NCBI RefSeq assembly: GCF_900109095.1
Contig: NZ_FNYZ01000012.1
Location: 1 to 64,000 of the forward strand
Direction: 5' to 3'
Length of the DNA stretch: 64,000 bases
Source: Sphingobium sp. AP50
Lineage (GTDB): Bacteria; Pseudomonadota; Alphaproteobacteria; Sphingomonadales; Sphingomonadaceae
A program made the position numbers and the translations under genes. Under the pieces are notes generated by a model. The model worked only from the letters and a program-made list of their open reading frames with translations. It had not been told where the DNA came from and searched no databases. Below are positions 62,371 to 64,000 of the stretch, piece after piece (position 1 is the first letter of the stretch; every line of letters starts with the position of its first letter).

Positions 62371-64000
62371 AAGGGCGGACCCTCATCCTGGCTATCAGCA
62401 GTGTAGCTCTCGCCCCGCAAGGCGGACAGGCGCAGGAAATGGAGACACGTGCGCAGGCCGCGGCGGCGGCTTCGCGGGCAAAGTCCAGCGACAGCGATGC
62501 GATCATGAGCAACTACGTCAATCCGGGCCTTGCCGGCGAGGCCATCAGCACAACCGACAGCAGCACAACCTTCACCTCTCACCTTGCCTGTCAGAAGAGC
62601 GCGACGATGCTGGAGCTGCTGATCCAGCCCGGCGCGACCGGTGACATCACTCATATGCGCATAGCGCGCGACAGCAATCTTGACGGCATGTTCGATGAAA
62701 ATCTGACCCTCCCTGTTCCCATATCCGGTATCTGTGCAAACGGGATCATCTCCTGCGACCCAGGAAGCTGGAACAACTGCAGGCCCTTCAAATGGGAGGT
62801 GGCGCCGGCCGGCAACCTCAAGCTTGGGGAGGTGCCGCAGACCGAGCTTTCCGCCTGCTATTGCGTGAATGGAAGCTGCGGCAGCAATCTCGTGCTCGGC
62901 AACCTCAATTCTGTCCTCAAGGATCTGGGCGGCGGCATTGTCGGGGCGCTCACCACCGCCGATCCGCGTATAGGCGTAGCGCAAGCGAGCATCGAGGGCC
63001 CGGTCATACGCTATGTCGGCGCTCAGACGACTGCTTGCACCGACAGCCCTTCAATAGGGGCAACGACATATACAGCCAATCCCACTGCCCTGGCGGGAGA
63101 TGCAGCTGCAACTGCGCAGGCCAGCAGCATCTTTCAGGCCCTTGCAGCCTCATCTGCCGGCAGCGGCAAGGCGCAGGAAACGCGCGCCTGCACCATCACC
63201 CGCGAGATCACCGTCTCCGATCCGAGTTTCGACGCTGTCATTGCGCGATCGGGCGGACGTTCGACCGTCGCGATCAGCCCGACCGTGGCGCGCTTCCAGA
63301 TGGGGTCGCCCGGCGAGAAGAGCCTCGCAGGGGGCCGCTGCACGATCTTCGAATTTCAGATGAGTTTGACCGTCGGCGATCTCGCTCGTCTGCGCGCCCT
63401 GCGCCTGGTTCGCTATTATGCCGATGACTGGGCGCAAATCTATGTGGACGGAACGCTCGTCGCGTCGGGACCCAATAGCTGGACCGGAACGGGCTTGCCG
63501 CCGGGCAATTGCGAGCAGGGCCGCATCTTCACGCGCACGCCTGGCACCGACCTCATGCCGTTCATGACCCCTGGCGCCCATGACATCCGCATGCGGGTCG
63601 CTGTGGCCGACGAAGGCGGCGCGCTTGCCGAGATCGAAGCTGAAATCGACGATAGCTGCAACGCCCAAGAGCGACTTGTGGATCTCTGCGCGCCCTATGC
63701 GTCCGACCAGGATTGTCGGCTCGTCGCAGAAGAGGTCGACGTCGTCGAGACGGTGCGCAATGGCGTCAATACTGGTCTTAAACCCTTGCCGCAAACCCGG
63801 CTGTTTGGCGCGGGCCAATGCACCTATCAATATAGTCGCGACTTCTTCGAGCGCTCGCGCCGCTACGCCTGCCTCACTGAACGCGCCGCGCTGACCGAGC
63901 CTGATCTCACGCGCAGCACCTATATTCTCGACAATAGCACGCAAAGCCTGATTGCCGACAGGACGAGGTCCGCAGATGGCAGCATCACAACATCGACCCG
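62367..64000 (+). CDS. traN: TraN, mating-pair stabilisation adhesin (3' end outside window)
   Basis: This is the first 544 codons of TraN, open at the right edge. A signal peptide (LAISSVALAPQGGQAQ) is followed by many Cys residues, including LSACYCVNGSCGSNLVLGNL and VLKDLGGGIVGALTTADPRI, typical of the TraN core. The stretch WAQIYVDGTLVASGPNSWTG looks like the extracellular domain that contacts the recipient. TraN is an outer-membrane protein that stabilises mating pairs. The ATG at 62367 overlaps the preceding stop. Confidence 0.82.
   Translation, partial: MKGRTLILAISSVALAPQGGQAQEMETRAQAAAAASRAKSSDSDAIMSNYVNPGLAGEAISTTDSSTTFTSHLACQKSATMLELLIQPGATGDITHMRIARDSNLDGMFDENLTLPVPISGICANGIISCDPGSWNNCRPFKWEVAPAGNLKLGEVPQTELSACYCVNGSCGSNLVLGNLNSVLKDLGGGIVGALTTADPRIGVAQASIEGPVIRYVGAQTTACTDSPSIGATTYTANPTALAGDAAATAQASSIFQALAASSAGSGKAQETRACTITREITVSDPSFDAVIARSGGRSTVAISPTVARFQMGSPGEKSLAGGRCTIFEFQMSLTVGDLARLRALRLVRYYADDWAQIYVDGTLVASGPNSWTGTGLPPGNCEQGRIFTRTPGTDLMPFMTPGAHDIRMRVAVADEGGALAEIEAEIDDSCNAQERLVDLCAPYASDQDCRLVAEEVDVVETVRNGVNTGLKPLPQTRLFGAGQCTYQYSRDFFERSRRYACLTERAALTEPDLTRSTYILDNSTQSLIADRTRSADGSITTST

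Overview
The window looks like accessory DNA from a sphingomonad alphaproteobacterium (Sphingobium, Sphingomonas or Novosphingobium type). It is GC-rich. Its TonB-dependent receptors, FecI/FecR pair, astexin-like lasso peptide locus and pNL1-like F-type transfer genes all fit that group. No taxonomic marker or tRNA is present, so this is inference from gene content. Whether it is a plasmid or an integrated element cannot be decided from the window.

Region 1 (1-21200) is a peptide and amino-acid scavenging block bounded by insertion sequences. It encodes a tannase-family esterase, secreted M28, S10 and M20 hydrolases, an ornithine-cyclodeaminase-family protein, a threonine-dehydratase-family enzyme, pterin dehydratase (phhB), a leucine/phenylalanine-type dehydrogenase with an ACT protein, two Lrp/AsnC regulators, an APC permease and a TonB receptor. 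The block is partly decayed. One amidohydrolase gene has three in-frame TAG codons, a 57-nt C tract and a receptor tail fused to its 3' end. phhA survives only as a short in-frame fusion to the tail of a Rieske protein.

Region 2 (21400-26300) is an insertion-sequence cluster: an IS5-family element with its frameshift site, an IS5 remnant and two back-to-back IS110-family elements. A small P-loop ATPase gene flanked by two copies of a diverged 50-bp repeat lies inside it.

Region 3 (26300-38420) reads as a defence island. First comes an unrecognised two-gene unit: a 1949-residue ATPase overlapping a 362-residue protein with a HEPN-like RNDLAH motif. Converging on it is a WYL regulator (CapW type), divergent from a five-gene type III-like CBASS operon: CD-NTase, HORMA, TRIP13-like ATPase, a SLOG plus deoxyribosyltransferase-like effector, and a DEDDh exonuclease. 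A large dyad lies in the divergent promoter region.

Region 4 (38750-49850) is a lasso peptide locus. An ECF sigma factor, FecR anti-sigma, STN-containing TonB receptor and lasso isopeptidase form one operon. It converges on a biosynthetic operon of a 44-residue precursor, an RRE/leader peptidase fusion and an asparagine-synthase-like cyclase. GntR and XRE regulators follow. The likely cycle is export of the peptide, reimport through the receptor, sensing through sigma/FecR and hydrolysis by the isopeptidase.

Region 5 (50070-64000) holds a fructosamine-kinase-like gene and then an F-type conjugation operon: dsbC-like, traA, L, E, K, B, V, C, two small membrane genes, traW, traU, a small unknown and the 5' part of traN. 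A three-unit, 20-bp-periodic palindromic array lies in front of it.
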